A stretch of DNA of 64,000 nucleotides from Mucilaginibacter sp. Lineage in GTDB: Bacteria; Bacteroidota; Bacteroidia; Sphingobacteriales; Sphingobacteriaceae. Made by a program: the position numbers and the translations under genes. The notes beneath the pieces were generated by a model, which saw only the letters and a program-made list of their open reading frames with translations, did not search any database and was not told the origin of the DNA. Shown here piece by piece: positions 35,356 through 44,207 of this stretch; positions within the stretch are counted from its first letter, which is position 1, and each line of letters opens with the position of its first letter. The stretch spans positions 1 to 64,000 of the forward strand of contig NZ_JANYGQ010000034.1 of the NCBI RefSeq assembly GCF_025359345.1. The letters are read 5' to 3'.

Positions 35356-35777
35356 ATTTCAATAAATATAAAACACTTTCCGTTTAAAACCGAAGACTGT
35401 AAAATAAAACGGGCTATTCGCCCAATGCCATTAAGTTAAGGTCTATATAGCTTTTTACAACTTGTAAAACAAGACCGCTTTTCTCTCGACTACCGGAAAA
35501 AAGAACGAAAAATTGGCTTTCACCAGGATTAAAACTCATTGTCGGTGGCGATTTTTCGACATTTTAATAGATAGCAGTTATACCTTACTATGCCTCTTGA
35601 TTATTAGCGCCTGTTGCTAATCATCTATTAAGATAGCAGCGTATTGTTTTGAGAACGAATAAAAAAAAGATAAAATGTCGTCCTTTAAAGAAGTTAAATA
35701 ACAACTTACAAAAAATTAATTTTAACATCTGCTAAGGTTTTCTACCCCCATGTGACTAATTGTATAAATATCAATAA
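35356..35777. other. 422-bp spacer upstream of the ECF sigma gene
   Basis: No ORF is supported. A nested inverted repeat is present: TTAATAGAT (about 35566) against ATCTATTAA (about 35623), enclosing ATTAGC...GCTAAT. This could be a hairpin in a divergent leader. No recognisable ECF promoter. Confidence 0.4.
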
Positions 35778-36260
35778 TTGAAAGAGCAGTTCATTTTATT
35801 AATAACCAATAATCAAGGCCTGATTCTAAAGGTTTGCAATATGTATTGCAATAGTCGCGAAGATAAAGAGGACCTTTTCCAGGACATCATATTACAACTT
35901 TGGCGAGCCTATAGCTCGTTTAACGGTGACTCAAAAGTTTCGACATGGATCTACCGGATAGCGCTAAATAATGCCATAACCCGGCTTAGAAAAGAGACCA
36001 AACGAGAAAAATTTGCTGGACTTGACGATCATGCTTTTAATATAGCGGCTATAGACAATAAAGGAGAAAACGAACAGGTACAACAAATGTACAACGCTAT
36101 AAAAAAACTATCAGAGGTGGAACGGGCCATTACCATGTTGTATATGGACAATTATAGCTACAAGGAGATCGCCGAGGTTATGGGTCTTTCCGAATCGAAC
36201 ATTGGGTTCAAACTAAATAAAATACGCACCAAATTGAGAACAATTGTAAACAACGGATAA
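35778..36260 (+). CDS. ECF-type RNA polymerase sigma factor
   Basis: 160 residues. Sigma region 2 is DLFQDIILQLWRAYSSFNG and STWIYRIALNNAITRLRK; region 4 is AITMLYMDNYSYKEIAEVMG, then LSESNIGFKLNKIRTKLR with the helix-turn-helix. The start is TTG at 35778 (KEQFILLITNNQGLILKVC). The next gene begins one base after the stop codon and encodes a membrane protein, which is the usual place for an anti-sigma factor. Confidence 0.9.
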   Translation: MKEQFILLITNNQGLILKVCNMYCNSREDKEDLFQDIILQLWRAYSSFNGDSKVSTWIYRIALNNAITRLRKETKREKFAGLDDHAFNIAAIDNKGENEQVQQMYNAIKKLSEVERAITMLYMDNYSYKEIAEVMGLSESNIGFKLNKIRTKLRTIVNNG

Positions 36261-36261
36261 T

Positions 36262-36885
36262 ATGGAACTGGACGAATTTAAAGCGCACTGGAACATAATC
36301 CAGGATAAAGAATACCAACAACAGAAAATTTCACCAGAGAAATTAGAAGAAATTATTATGACTACAACAGACACATTAGGCCAAATGCATTCAAAAAGTA
36401 TTTATTGGAGAACAATCGGCAAGCTTACTATCAAAATTCTTATTGGTTTAGTGGCAGTAGTTTTTCTGATTATATTAATAAAAGGCATTTACCTGCATAG
36501 TCTGAGCGTCATTCTAACGTCTATTATATACCTGATTATATTAGTACTTTATTGTATCATTACTTTATGGGTTTTTAAAAGGCAGGAACAAATATTTACT
36601 ATAAACAATAGTGGCAATGTAAAGGAATCCATTAAACATACCATTGCAGCCTTCAAAAGATTTTATTTGATAGTTAACATTATTTACCTGTTTTTATATC
36701 CTGCATACTATTATGCCGTTATTAAACTTTTCATGCCTTACTGGCATCCGTCCCCACAAACCATCTTTATAACCTGCGCAATTGCAACTGCTTTATCACT
36801 TATAGGTGGTCATTGGTATTACAAAGTTAAATTCTTTAAAAAGCTAAAGTCGCTTGAGGAAAATTTGAAGTATTTAGAAGGTTAA
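36262..36885 (+). CDS. Four-helix membrane protein, candidate anti-sigma factor
   Basis: 207 residues. A soluble N-terminus of about 55 residues (ELDEFKAHWNIIQDKEYQQQKISPEKLEEI) is followed by four helices (ILIGLVAVVFLIILIKGIYL; SVILTSIIYLIILVLYCIIT; YLIVNIIYLFLYPAYYYAVI; IFITCAIATALSLIGGHWY). The single-base gap to the sigma gene implies coupled expression. By position it may hold the sigma factor at the membrane. No zinc-type anti-sigma motif (HxxxCxxC) is seen, so this assignment is inference. Confidence 0.65.
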   Translation: MELDEFKAHWNIIQDKEYQQQKISPEKLEEIIMTTTDTLGQMHSKSIYWRTIGKLTIKILIGLVAVVFLIILIKGIYLHSLSVILTSIIYLIILVLYCIITLWVFKRQEQIFTINNSGNVKESIKHTIAAFKRFYLIVNIIYLFLYPAYYYAVIKLFMPYWHPSPQTIFITCAIATALSLIGGHWYYKVKFFKKLKSLEENLKYLEG

Positions 36886-36962
36886 CAGTCTTAATCATGT
36901 CGACACTGAAGCGAAAAAGATTAGATTCTACAAAAAAAGGGGCCTTTCGCGCCTTAGTATTT

Positions 36963-37148
36963 CTATAACTCGTTAAGCCATTTTACCAGCTCATCGCGGC
37001 CTTTGCCGGTCTTCTTTTGCATTTTACCCAACAGTTCATCGTCCTTGCCTTCTTCGCGCACCAAATCGTCGTCGGTAAGGTCGCCGTAGGCTTGTTTTAT
37101 TTTGCCCTTCAACTCGTTCCAGGTGCCTCTTATTTTTAAATCGCTCAT
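36963..37148 (-). CDS. CsbD-family stress protein
   Basis: 61 residues. LKIRGTWNELKGKIKQAYGDLTDDDL at the start is the CsbD signature; the rest (EEGKDDELLGKMQKKTGKGRDELVKWL) is also family-like. CsbD proteins are small, hydrophilic and induced by general or osmotic stress; molecular role unclear. Single gene. Confidence 0.93.
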   Translation of the reverse strand: MSDLKIRGTWNELKGKIKQAYGDLTDDDLVREEGKDDELLGKMQKKTGKGRDELVKWLNEL

Positions 37149-37202
37149 GATGTTTTTTATATTAGATGTACTTAAATAACATCCAAAACATCATAAGGTT
37201 TG

Positions 37203-37301
37203 ACAAAAGAGAGACAAGAAATCAAGAATCAGGAGTCAAGAGGGAACATTATCGGTTTTTTTATCTTGATTCCTGACTCTTGCCGTCTTGATTCTCTTCC
37301 T
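37203..37301. repeat. CAAG / CTTG heptad arrays, inverted pair
   Basis: Left: heptads GACAAGA, AATCAAG, AATCAGG, AGTCAAG. Right: CTTGATT, CCTGACT, CTTGCCGT, CTTGATT. The two arms are reverse complements around a T-rich centre, so the structure can form a long hairpin between acs and csbD and could terminate acs. Confidence 0.8.
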
Positions 37302-39213
37302 ACAAAGCTCCCTTCTTTATATCCTCCACTACACCCGGGTCAAGCAATGTAGAGGTATCTCCCAAATTACTGGTGTCACCCTCAGCTATCTTCCTTAAAA
37401 TACGGCGCATTATTTTGCCGGAGCGTGTTTTGGGCAGACCTGTCACAAACTGGATTTTGTCCGGTTTGGCTATTGCACCTATAATACGCTGTACGGTCAT
37501 CATGATATCTTTACGGGCCAGTTCATCATCTCCATGATTACCCGGACTTATAACAAAGGCGTAAACGCCCTGTCCTTTGATGTCGTGCGGGTAACCTACC
37601 ACTGCCGACTCAACCACGCTGCTGTGCATATTAATGGCGTTCTCCACCTCGGCAGTACCGATACGGTGACCGGAAACATTCAGCACATCATCTACACGAC
37701 CAGTTATACGGTAATACCCATCTTCGTCGCGCAGGCAGCCGTCGCCGGTAAAATACATGTTTTCGTAAGTGGCAAAATAGGTGGTGCGGCAACGCTCATG
37801 GTCGCCATAGGTGGTGCGCAGCATGCCCGGCCATGGGAACTTGATACAAAGGTTGCCGCTTACGCCGTTTCCTTCAATCACATTGCCGTTTTCGTCAACC
37901 AGAACAGGTTGAATGCCTGGCAGTGGCAAGGTTGCGTAACCCGGTTTGGTTGGTGTTACGCCGGCAATAGGCGATATCATTATGCCGCCGTTTTCGGTTT
38001 GCCACCAGGTATCAACTATCGGGCATTTATTTTTGCCGATATTGTCATCGTACCAATGCCAGGCTTCCTCGTTTATCGGTTCGCCTACCGAGCCTAATTT
38101 TTTGAGTGAGCCAAGGTCTTTATTTTTTACAAAATCAAGCCCGAAACTCATTAGCGAGCGAATAGCCGTAGGAGCTGTGTACAATATATTTACCTTGTGT
38201 TTATCTACAATATCCCAGAAACGACCGGCATCCGGAAAGGTTGGTATCCCTTCGAACATCAAAGTTGTGGCTCCCTGTGATAACGGTCCGTATAAAATAT
38301 AGGAGTGCCCGGTTATCCAGCCCACATCGGCTGTACAAAAAAACACTTCGCCGGGCTGATATTGGAATACATTGCTGAAAGTGTAGCCCGCATACACCAT
38401 ATAGCCGCCGCAGGTATGTACCACACCTTTAGGCTTACCGGTTGAGCCGGAGGTGTATAATATAAACAGCATATCCTCGGCGTCCATTTCCTCGGCCGGG
38501 CTTGCAACGTTACCCTGGGTTTCAACTTTCTTAATTTCATCTTCCCACCAAACATCGCGGCCCTTTATCATCGATACCGGCGTACGGCTGCGGGTTACCA
38601 CAATTACCTTTTTTATCGATTTGCATTGCACCAGCGCATCGTCAATCACGCCTTTCAGCTGTATTTCCTTATTTCCCCTGAAGCTGCCATCTGCGGTTAT
38701 AACAATGCTGCATTCGGCATCATTTATCCTGTCGGCAATTGATTGTGCCGAGAAGCCACCAAAAACCACCGAATGGATGGCACCTATACGTGCACAGCCC
38801 AAAACGGCTATAGCCAGTTCGGGTATCATTGGCATGTAAATACAAATACGGTCGCCTTTTTTAGCGCCATTGTTTTTTAGCACGTTGGCAAACTGGCAAA
38901 CTTTTTCGTGTAGTTGTTTGTAGGTAAGCACGCGGTGGTCTTCATGCGGATCGTTTGGTTCCCATATCAAGGCAGGTTTGTCGCCCAGGGTTTCCAGGTG
39001 GCGGTCGAGACAATTTTCGGTAATATTAAGCTTAGCGCCCTGGAACCATTTTATTTTTGGTTCTTTAAAGTTCCACTCCAGCACTTTATCCCACTTTTTG
39101 CGCCATTGAAAATTTTCGGCAATACCGGCCCAAAATTCTTCGGGATGCTCAACGCTTTGCTTATAAACTTGTTTATAGTCGTCGAAAGACGTAACCTGTA
39201 AGGGAGTTCTCAT
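37300..39213 (-). CDS. acs: Acetyl-CoA synthetase
   Basis: Acs activates acetate to acetyl-CoA through acetyl-AMP; cytosolic. 637 residues. Motifs: VVFGGFSAQSIADRI, the P-loop-like LYTSGSTGKPKGVVH, TADVGWITGHSYILYGPL, DTWWQTENGG, the hinge-region TGDGCLRDEDGYYRITGRVDD, VSGHRIGTAEVENA, and the acetylatable Lys in KTRSGKIMRRIL. Length is normal. The first codons (MRTPLQV) and the 5' leader occur again at 42648, where a promoter-like TAATTTTG is present; no good -7 element is seen directly upstream of the intact gene. Confidence 0.97.
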   Translation of the reverse strand: MRTPLQVTSFDDYKQVYKQSVEHPEEFWAGIAENFQWRKKWDKVLEWNFKEPKIKWFQGAKLNITENCLDRHLETLGDKPALIWEPNDPHEDHRVLTYKQLHEKVCQFANVLKNNGAKKGDRICIYMPMIPELAIAVLGCARIGAIHSVVFGGFSAQSIADRINDAECSIVITADGSFRGNKEIQLKGVIDDALVQCKSIKKVIVVTRSRTPVSMIKGRDVWWEDEIKKVETQGNVASPAEEMDAEDMLFILYTSGSTGKPKGVVHTCGGYMVYAGYTFSNVFQYQPGEVFFCTADVGWITGHSYILYGPLSQGATTLMFEGIPTFPDAGRFWDIVDKHKVNILYTAPTAIRSLMSFGLDFVKNKDLGSLKKLGSVGEPINEEAWHWYDDNIGKNKCPIVDTWWQTENGGIMISPIAGVTPTKPGYATLPLPGIQPVLVDENGNVIEGNGVSGNLCIKFPWPGMLRTTYGDHERCRTTYFATYENMYFTGDGCLRDEDGYYRITGRVDDVLNVSGHRIGTAEVENAINMHSSVVESAVVGYPHDIKGQGVYAFVISPGNHGDDELARKDIMMTVQRIIGAIAKPDKIQFVTGLPKTRSGKIMRRILRKIAEGDTSNLGDTSTLLDPGVVEDIKKGAL

Positions 39214-39242
39214 TGTCTACTAATTTGGTGGGTGAAAATTAG
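39202..39242. repeat. Direct repeat copy A (acs 5' end)
   Basis: 41 bp covering the first acs codons and about 30 bp of its leader. The first 24 bp, beginning GGGAGTTCTCATTGTCTACT, are identical to 42648-42671, and the rest match with one gap and two changes. Sequence similarity ends at base 39242. Confidence 0.85.
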
Positions 39243-39440
39243 TCATTTTTCGAGAAAACAGATAATAAATAAAGACTTTTTAAATTATTTTAAGAAGTTA
39301 TTTATTTTACGGCTATATCATCGTCGCATCATAAGATTCCTTTTTCAAACTATTGAAAACTTAGTCTGCCTATCGTGCTTCGGCCGATAATAATTGGACG
39401 TAAGAGGTTATTTTTCTTGTCGTATATTCTATCTTTAACA

Positions 39441-40157
39441 ATGAATTTATTTAAGTCATTATTGATATTGATGATTTTTCTGATTGCTTCCTGTAAAAAG
39501 CAAGTTCCGCCGCTAACACAAGTGTACGATTTTGGTGAGGTAGAGGCACTGCGCGGAAAGGTAAAACAAATAATAATGGGTGCAGATACTCCCCATACTA
39601 ACTTTTTTTATCGAGCTGATTTTAACAGGGAGGGTTACCTGACATATATAAGAAGTACGCGCCCGGACACACGTACGGTCCGCCGAAAAACAAGTAATTT
39701 GATAAATACGCGCGAAACCGGTTATAAATATGAGTTTGACAAAAATGGAAATAAAACCGCAGTCATTGCTTCTACTCATGCTGATAGTAGTTTTATTTCA
39801 AAATATGAGTTTGATAAGAATGGCCTGTTGATAAAATACATTAACAACACTCAAGATAGCTTATCTTATATAGGAAGTTATAATTACGATATAGATGGCA
39901 ATATATTGGGAAGTAAAATTGTTTTGAACAACAACACAGACACCGCAGTAACTAAGAACAGGTTTGATAGCCATGGAAATATGGTAGCTTTTGAATATTT
40001 CAGAAACAGAACGTTGATTTTTGCAATAGACTTTAAAATTCTTTTGTTTGATTCACATAAGAATTGGACAAAATGTATCATGGTCACCAAACCTGGTTTG
40101 TCTACTTCATTAAAGGCCTATCAAGATACCATTAACCGCAAAATCACCTATTATTAA
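39441..40157 (+). CDS. Lipoprotein with YD-like repeats, unknown function
   Basis: 238 residues from ATG 39441, which places the lipoprotein signal NLFKSLLILMIFLIASC correctly (the open frame begins further upstream without support). The mature part has Tyr/Asp-rich short repeats (YKYEFDKNGNKTAV, KYEFDKNGLLIKY, GSYNYDIDGNIL, NRFDSHGNMVAF) like RHS/YD repeats and ends RKITYY. The gene at 42762 encodes a distant relative. Function unknown. Confidence 0.75.
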   Translation: MNLFKSLLILMIFLIASCKKQVPPLTQVYDFGEVEALRGKVKQIIMGADTPHTNFFYRADFNREGYLTYIRSTRPDTRTVRRKTSNLINTRETGYKYEFDKNGNKTAVIASTHADSSFISKYEFDKNGLLIKYINNTQDSLSYIGSYNYDIDGNILGSKIVLNNNTDTAVTKNRFDSHGNMVAFEYFRNRTLIFAIDFKILLFDSHKNWTKCIMVTKPGLSTSLKAYQDTINRKITYY

Positions 40158-40259
40158 TCGCAAGTAAAAACAATACCCCCTTTTTTAATGATTTGGTTGA
40201 CATCACGATAAAAAGATTTACCTACTCCAAATAGCCTATTTCGAAACAGCAAACTCAAT

Positions 40260-42608
40260 ATGGAAAAAATCGCTATTCGATATTATTTGCTGATCATCAT
40301 TTTTGCAGGTATTAGCCGGTGTTTGGGTCAAACGCCCGATTCCGTATTAATAAAACATGAAAACGCTACCGGACTGGAAAAAATCTACATTCATTATGAT
40401 AGAAATAACTATTCTTTAGGTGATACGGTGTGGTTCAAAGCCTATCTTTTTAATGGACGGGCTAAATCGAAAAGCAAAAACTTCTATTTTGAATTATTTG
40501 ATGATAAAGGCAAACTTTTAAAGAGAATAATAGCGCCAATATTTGAATCAACGGCTTCTGGCAGCCTTGTTCTTCCTGAAGATGATAACATCAACGGGTT
40601 GTTTTGCAGGGCGTACACTGCTGCGATCCTGAATGAAAATCCCGCTTTAGCATACAACAGGCAATTGCCGGTAATTGACCTGAAACGTGAAACGCGCTCA
40701 AGTACAAATAATCCGGTAAGTATCCGTTTTTTACCGGAGGGTGGGGATTTGATAACTGACATTCCATCAGCAGTAGCATTTAAAATTACTGACTTGAATG
40801 GGTTCCCTGTCGCGGGTTCAGGAAAAGTAATGTTTAGAGATTCAGTTGTTGCAATGTTTTCTACCGTACACGACGGCATGGGGGTATTTACCATGGTTCC
40901 GAAAGATGGCCAGGTTTACAGAGCCATATGGACAGATCGGTTTGGCACAAATCACAATACGCTGTTGCCGGCGCAAAAGCCGAAAGGTGTTGTGATTCAC
41001 ATTGGTGAAGCTACAAATGGGAAAAAGTTTTTTGTTTTCAGATCGCACCAGGTTGACGAAGCCGACAAAACGCTGCTGCTCACTGCCACACAAAATGGTC
41101 GTATTGTGTACGAAGCAAAATTAAATTTATCAGGATCGGAAAGCGCGAGCGGCACGATCCCCGTTAAGGATTTACCCTCTGGAATCCTTAAAATCACCAT
41201 TTTTGATAAATCTTTAATGCCAGTTGCTGAACGAATAACTTTTGTCAACAATTATGAATACAACCTTGATGCAGACATTAAAGCAATTGCTATTAACACC
41301 CAAAAACGATCAATAAATAAATTTAAACTTATTCTGAAGGATACCACGAGGGCGAATTTTTCGATTTCGGTGACCGCTGCTGATTCAGCGACCTCATTGA
41401 CACGCAAGGATAACATTATTTCGTACCTGTTTTTGACAAGCGATCTTCGCGGTAAAATCATAAATCCAACTTACTACTTCGGAAAAAATAGTGATAGCCT
41501 GGTAAAACACTTAGACCTTGTGATGCTAACCAACGGGTGGAGAAAATACAATTGGAACGATGGTGATAAAAGCGCCCACACACAACAACTTACAGAACAT
41601 AATTATTTGACTATTGAAGGAAATATAAGCGGCGTTAAAAACCTTTCAAATATGGCGCATTTGGAAGGCAATATTATTGTACAAACTGAAGATTCCGCTA
41701 GAACATTATTGCCTGTAAACATTAATAAAAATGGTTTTTTTTACAAAGGTGGGGTGATTTTTTACGGTGATGCGAAGTTGAGTTTTAAATTTAGCGATAA
41801 CGCGTTACTAGCTGAATATGCTCGTTTAACGATCAAAAATGGATTGATTGATAATCTACATATTCCACCATTTAAACCGGTGGATTTATTAACTGATATT
41901 GAAAATCCTGCTTCATTTTCCGCAAACCCCGTATCGAATTATCCTGCAAAAAAAGGAACTAAATTATTAAAGGAAGTGGTTATTAAAGGTAGTCGCGAAT
42001 CCCAAATTCATAGATTAGATGACAGCTATACATCAGGATTGTTCAGTCGGGGTATTTCCACCAATTTCATAGTCGGCGAGGACCCGAAAGCATTAAATAA
42101 CTTCACCATTTTTCAATATTTGCAAAACAAAATACCCGGGCTGGAAATATTTAACCCTGTATCTGACAATCCGACGGTACGGTGGAGAGCCGAAACCCCG
42201 GTAAAATTCTTTCTGAATAATATTGAAAGTAACACCCAGGATATCAGGGAAATCGGCATGGGGGAATTCGACTATGTGAAAATTTATGATCCGGCGATGG
42301 GTGGTGCGTTTGGTGCTCCGGGAGGTGTAATATCAATTTATACAAAAAAAGGCAAAGGGTTTAATTTCGACGTTAATGATAAACTGAATACTACAATGTC
42401 CGGCTATACGCCTGTGAAAGAGTTTTATTCTCCCGATTATGCTACAACGGCAAAAACATTGGCGAATGACACGAGAACTACGCTCTATTGGAACCCCAAT
42501 ATTATTTTAGACAATAAAAACAGGGAATTCGATCTGCAATTTTATAACAATGACATTACTCGCAAATTCAAAATAGAAATGGTGGGGTCGATCAGGATGG
42601 TAAATTGA
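40260..42608 (+). CDS. MG2-like / TonB-plug domain protein without barrel
   Basis: 782 residues with a signal peptide (ending near GISRCLGQ). The N-terminal part EKIYIHYDRNNYSLGDTVWFKAYLF is the MG2-like (alpha-2-macroglobulin type) strand pattern seen in large Bacteroidota surface proteins. Further beta domains follow, and from about residue 600 a TonB-receptor plug-like domain: FQYLQNKIPGLEIF, FFLNNIESNTQDIREIG, GEFDYVKIYDPAMGGAFGAPGGVISIYTKKG. No 22-strand barrel follows, so it cannot be a classical receptor. Family members are widespread in Bacteroidota; role unknown, perhaps assembly or contact with a barrel protein. Confidence 0.78.
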   Translation: MEKIAIRYYLLIIIFAGISRCLGQTPDSVLIKHENATGLEKIYIHYDRNNYSLGDTVWFKAYLFNGRAKSKSKNFYFELFDDKGKLLKRIIAPIFESTASGSLVLPEDDNINGLFCRAYTAAILNENPALAYNRQLPVIDLKRETRSSTNNPVSIRFLPEGGDLITDIPSAVAFKITDLNGFPVAGSGKVMFRDSVVAMFSTVHDGMGVFTMVPKDGQVYRAIWTDRFGTNHNTLLPAQKPKGVVIHIGEATNGKKFFVFRSHQVDEADKTLLLTATQNGRIVYEAKLNLSGSESASGTIPVKDLPSGILKITIFDKSLMPVAERITFVNNYEYNLDADIKAIAINTQKRSINKFKLILKDTTRANFSISVTAADSATSLTRKDNIISYLFLTSDLRGKIINPTYYFGKNSDSLVKHLDLVMLTNGWRKYNWNDGDKSAHTQQLTEHNYLTIEGNISGVKNLSNMAHLEGNIIVQTEDSARTLLPVNINKNGFFYKGGVIFYGDAKLSFKFSDNALLAEYARLTIKNGLIDNLHIPPFKPVDLLTDIENPASFSANPVSNYPAKKGTKLLKEVVIKGSRESQIHRLDDSYTSGLFSRGISTNFIVGEDPKALNNFTIFQYLQNKIPGLEIFNPVSDNPTVRWRAETPVKFFLNNIESNTQDIREIGMGEFDYVKIYDPAMGGAFGAPGGVISIYTKKGKGFNFDVNDKLNTTMSGYTPVKEFYSPDYATTAKTLANDTRTTLYWNPNIILDNKNREFDLQFYNNDITRKFKIEMVGSIRMVN

Positions 42609-42647
42609 TAAGTATAGAAAAAGTTGTTGAATGACGTTTACATTTAT

Positions 42648-42696
42648 GGGAGTTCTCATTGTCTACTAATTCGGTGGTGTAAATTAGCAAAATTAT
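42648..42696 (-). promoter_or_regulatory. Direct repeat copy B: acs 5' remnant with -7 element
   Basis: 42648-42687 repeats the acs start region. On the minus strand an ATG at 42660 reads MRTP then INV, similar to the true acs start MRTPLQV. CAAAATTA at 42688-42695 is TAATTTTG on the minus strand, at -7 distance for this leader. Weaker similarity to acs continues back to about 42622 (12 of 15 identical in one stretch). Confidence 0.65.
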
Positions 42697-42761
42697 GAGA
42701 GATGGGTAATAGTAAAATTATCTCTATAATATTGGTAATTTTATATGCCTAATTCAAATAG

Positions 42762-43451
42762 ATGAAGAATTTTGATAACTTGAAATTAATTGCGTTTATA
42801 CCGCTTCTCCTTGGCATTCAAAATGCTAACGCACAAAGAACCAAGATTATATTACAGCCTGAATATATTTATAGCCGAGTAAAAGCAATCGTTGAAACAC
42901 CCCATGCCAAAGATGGAATAACTCAAACTAAGGAAACAATCATCAATGTATTAGACGACAGGCTAAACTTTATTAAATGCTATGCAACCGATACAACAAA
43001 GGACGCCAAAGAAGTTCCTATGCAATGCATAGATGACCAATTTATTAAACCAACTAACACTCAAGACACAGCAAAAAAAGGTTTTATTGACGTATTTGAC
43101 GCAAATGGTAACAAAATAGCTTTGATATGCGAATTAAAAAACGGGACCATGTATTTTAGTAACAAATACAAATACGGAGAAAACGGTATCGGAAATAACA
43201 TAACGGAATTTTGTATTTATAACTCAAAAGATAGCCTTGTTTTTAAGCAAGGTTATCTTTTTAACGACAAGCATTTATTGATTGAGGTAAATAACTACTC
43301 AGGTGCAAACCGCATAACAGACAGGGCGATTTATAAGTATACCGCGTATGATAAAAACGGGAATTGGATAAAAAGAACAGAAATTAAGAAATCACGGAAG
43401 GGGAAAATTACTGCGCTTGTTGAAACTAATAGAAAAATCGTCTATGATTAA
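42762..43451 (+). CDS. Secreted protein with YD-like repeats, unknown function
   Basis: 229 residues with a signal peptide (NFDNLKLIAFIPLLLGIQNANAQ). The body includes GFIDVFDANGNKIAL, KYKYGENGIGN and a final YKYTAYDKNGNWIKRTEIKKS...RKIVYD. The layout resembles the protein at 39441 (YD-like units, final Lys/Ile/Tyr strand) although overall identity appears low. Both follow a copy of the acs 5' end. Function unknown. Confidence 0.72.
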   Translation: MKNFDNLKLIAFIPLLLGIQNANAQRTKIILQPEYIYSRVKAIVETPHAKDGITQTKETIINVLDDRLNFIKCYATDTTKDAKEVPMQCIDDQFIKPTNTQDTAKKGFIDVFDANGNKIALICELKNGTMYFSNKYKYGENGIGNNITEFCIYNSKDSLVFKQGYLFNDKHLLIEVNNYSGANRITDRAIYKYTAYDKNGNWIKRTEIKKSRKGKITALVETNRKIVYD

Positions 43452-43557
43452 GCCACAGCAAATGTTTTTTCAAATATTGAATATAAGGTGTTATTAACCC
43501 CAATTATGTTCAAAACTATCGTCCTAAAATAATTTGAAAAAATAATTTAAATCAGTA

Positions 43558-43588
43558 TTGCCTATTTCACTTAAAATCCTGATATTTG
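43558..43588 (+). promoter_or_regulatory. Promoter of the rpmB-rpmG-DUF4295 operon
   Basis: TTG at 43558-43560, 20-nt spacer, GATATTTG at 43581-43588 (one mismatch to TAnnTTTG), 40 nt before the rpmB start. Confidence 0.6.
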
Positions 43589-43628
43589 CAAACTCTTTAC
43601 AAAAAGGGAGAATTAAAAAGATTTCGTC

Positions 43629-43862
43629 ATGTCAAGAATTTGTGATTTAACAGGAAAGGCATCTTTAGTTGGTAATAACGTTTCAAACTCAAACGTTAAA
43701 ACAAAACGCAGGTTCCATCCAAACTTAAAACTTAAGAAGTTTTATATTCCTGAAGAGGATAAATGGATTACCTTAAAGGTATCTACTTCGGCTGTTAAAA
43801 CTATCAGCAAAAATGGTATCACTGCGTGTATCAATAAATTTGTAAAAAAAGGATACATTTAG
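43629..43862 (+). CDS. rpmB: 50S ribosomal protein L28
   Basis: bL28, 77 residues, late-assembling protein near the E site. SRICDLTGKASLVGNNVSNSNVKTKRRFHPNL is the full family signature. Only one Cys is present, so it is the zinc-free form. First gene of the rpmB-rpmG-DUF4295 unit. Confidence 0.97.
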   Translation: MSRICDLTGKASLVGNNVSNSNVKTKRRFHPNLKLKKFYIPEEDKWITLKVSTSAVKTISKNGITACINKFVKKGYI

Positions 43863-43867
43863 TAGAG

Positions 43868-43953
43868 GGTTGTTGGTTGATTAGGTGAGTAGTTGATTAA
43901 GTTTAGCTGCAAGTCCAAAATCACTAATTCACTCATTCGCTAAATCAATAAAT
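43868..43953. repeat. Octad arrays between rpmB and rpmG
   Basis: Left: TTGATTAG, GTGAGTAG, TTGATTAA. Right: TCACTAAT, TCACTCAT, TCGCTAAA, TCAATAAA, in 8-bp phase and inverted with respect to the left arm. The structure lies inside an operon, so it may change the relative levels of L28 and L33 mRNA. Confidence 0.8.
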
Positions 43954-43961
43954 AGAAGAAA

Positions 43962-44144
43962 ATGGCTAAGAAAGGCAATAGGGTTCAGGTAATTTTAGAA
44001 TGCACCGAGCATAAAACAAGCGGCATGCCTGGTATGTCTCGTTACATTACTACCAAGAACAAGAAAAACACAACAGAAAGACTGGAAATGAAAAAATTCA
44101 ACCCGGTTTTAAGGAAAGTAACTGTTCACAAAGAGATTAAGTAA
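43962..44144 (+). CDS. rpmG: 50S ribosomal protein L33
   Basis: bL33, 60 residues: AKKGNRVQVILECTEHKTSG then YITTKNKKNTTERLEMKKFNP. A single Cys shows the zinc-free form. Located between rpmB and the DUF4295 gene with octad repeats on both sides. Confidence 0.97.
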   Translation: MAKKGNRVQVILECTEHKTSGMPGMSRYITTKNKKNTTERLEMKKFNPVLRKVTVHKEIK

Positions 44145-44151
44145 TTTGTTG

Positions 44152-44194
44152 ATTAGTCGACGTTAAATCACTAATTCACCAACTCACTAATTCA
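44152..44194. repeat. Octad array between rpmG and the DUF4295 gene
   Basis: One TTGATTAG, then AATCACTAATTCACC-type octads (TCACTAAT, TCACCAAC, TCACTAAT) in 8-bp phase directly before the DUF4295 start. Confidence 0.75.
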
Positions 44195-44207
44195 AAATTA
44201 AAAAAAC

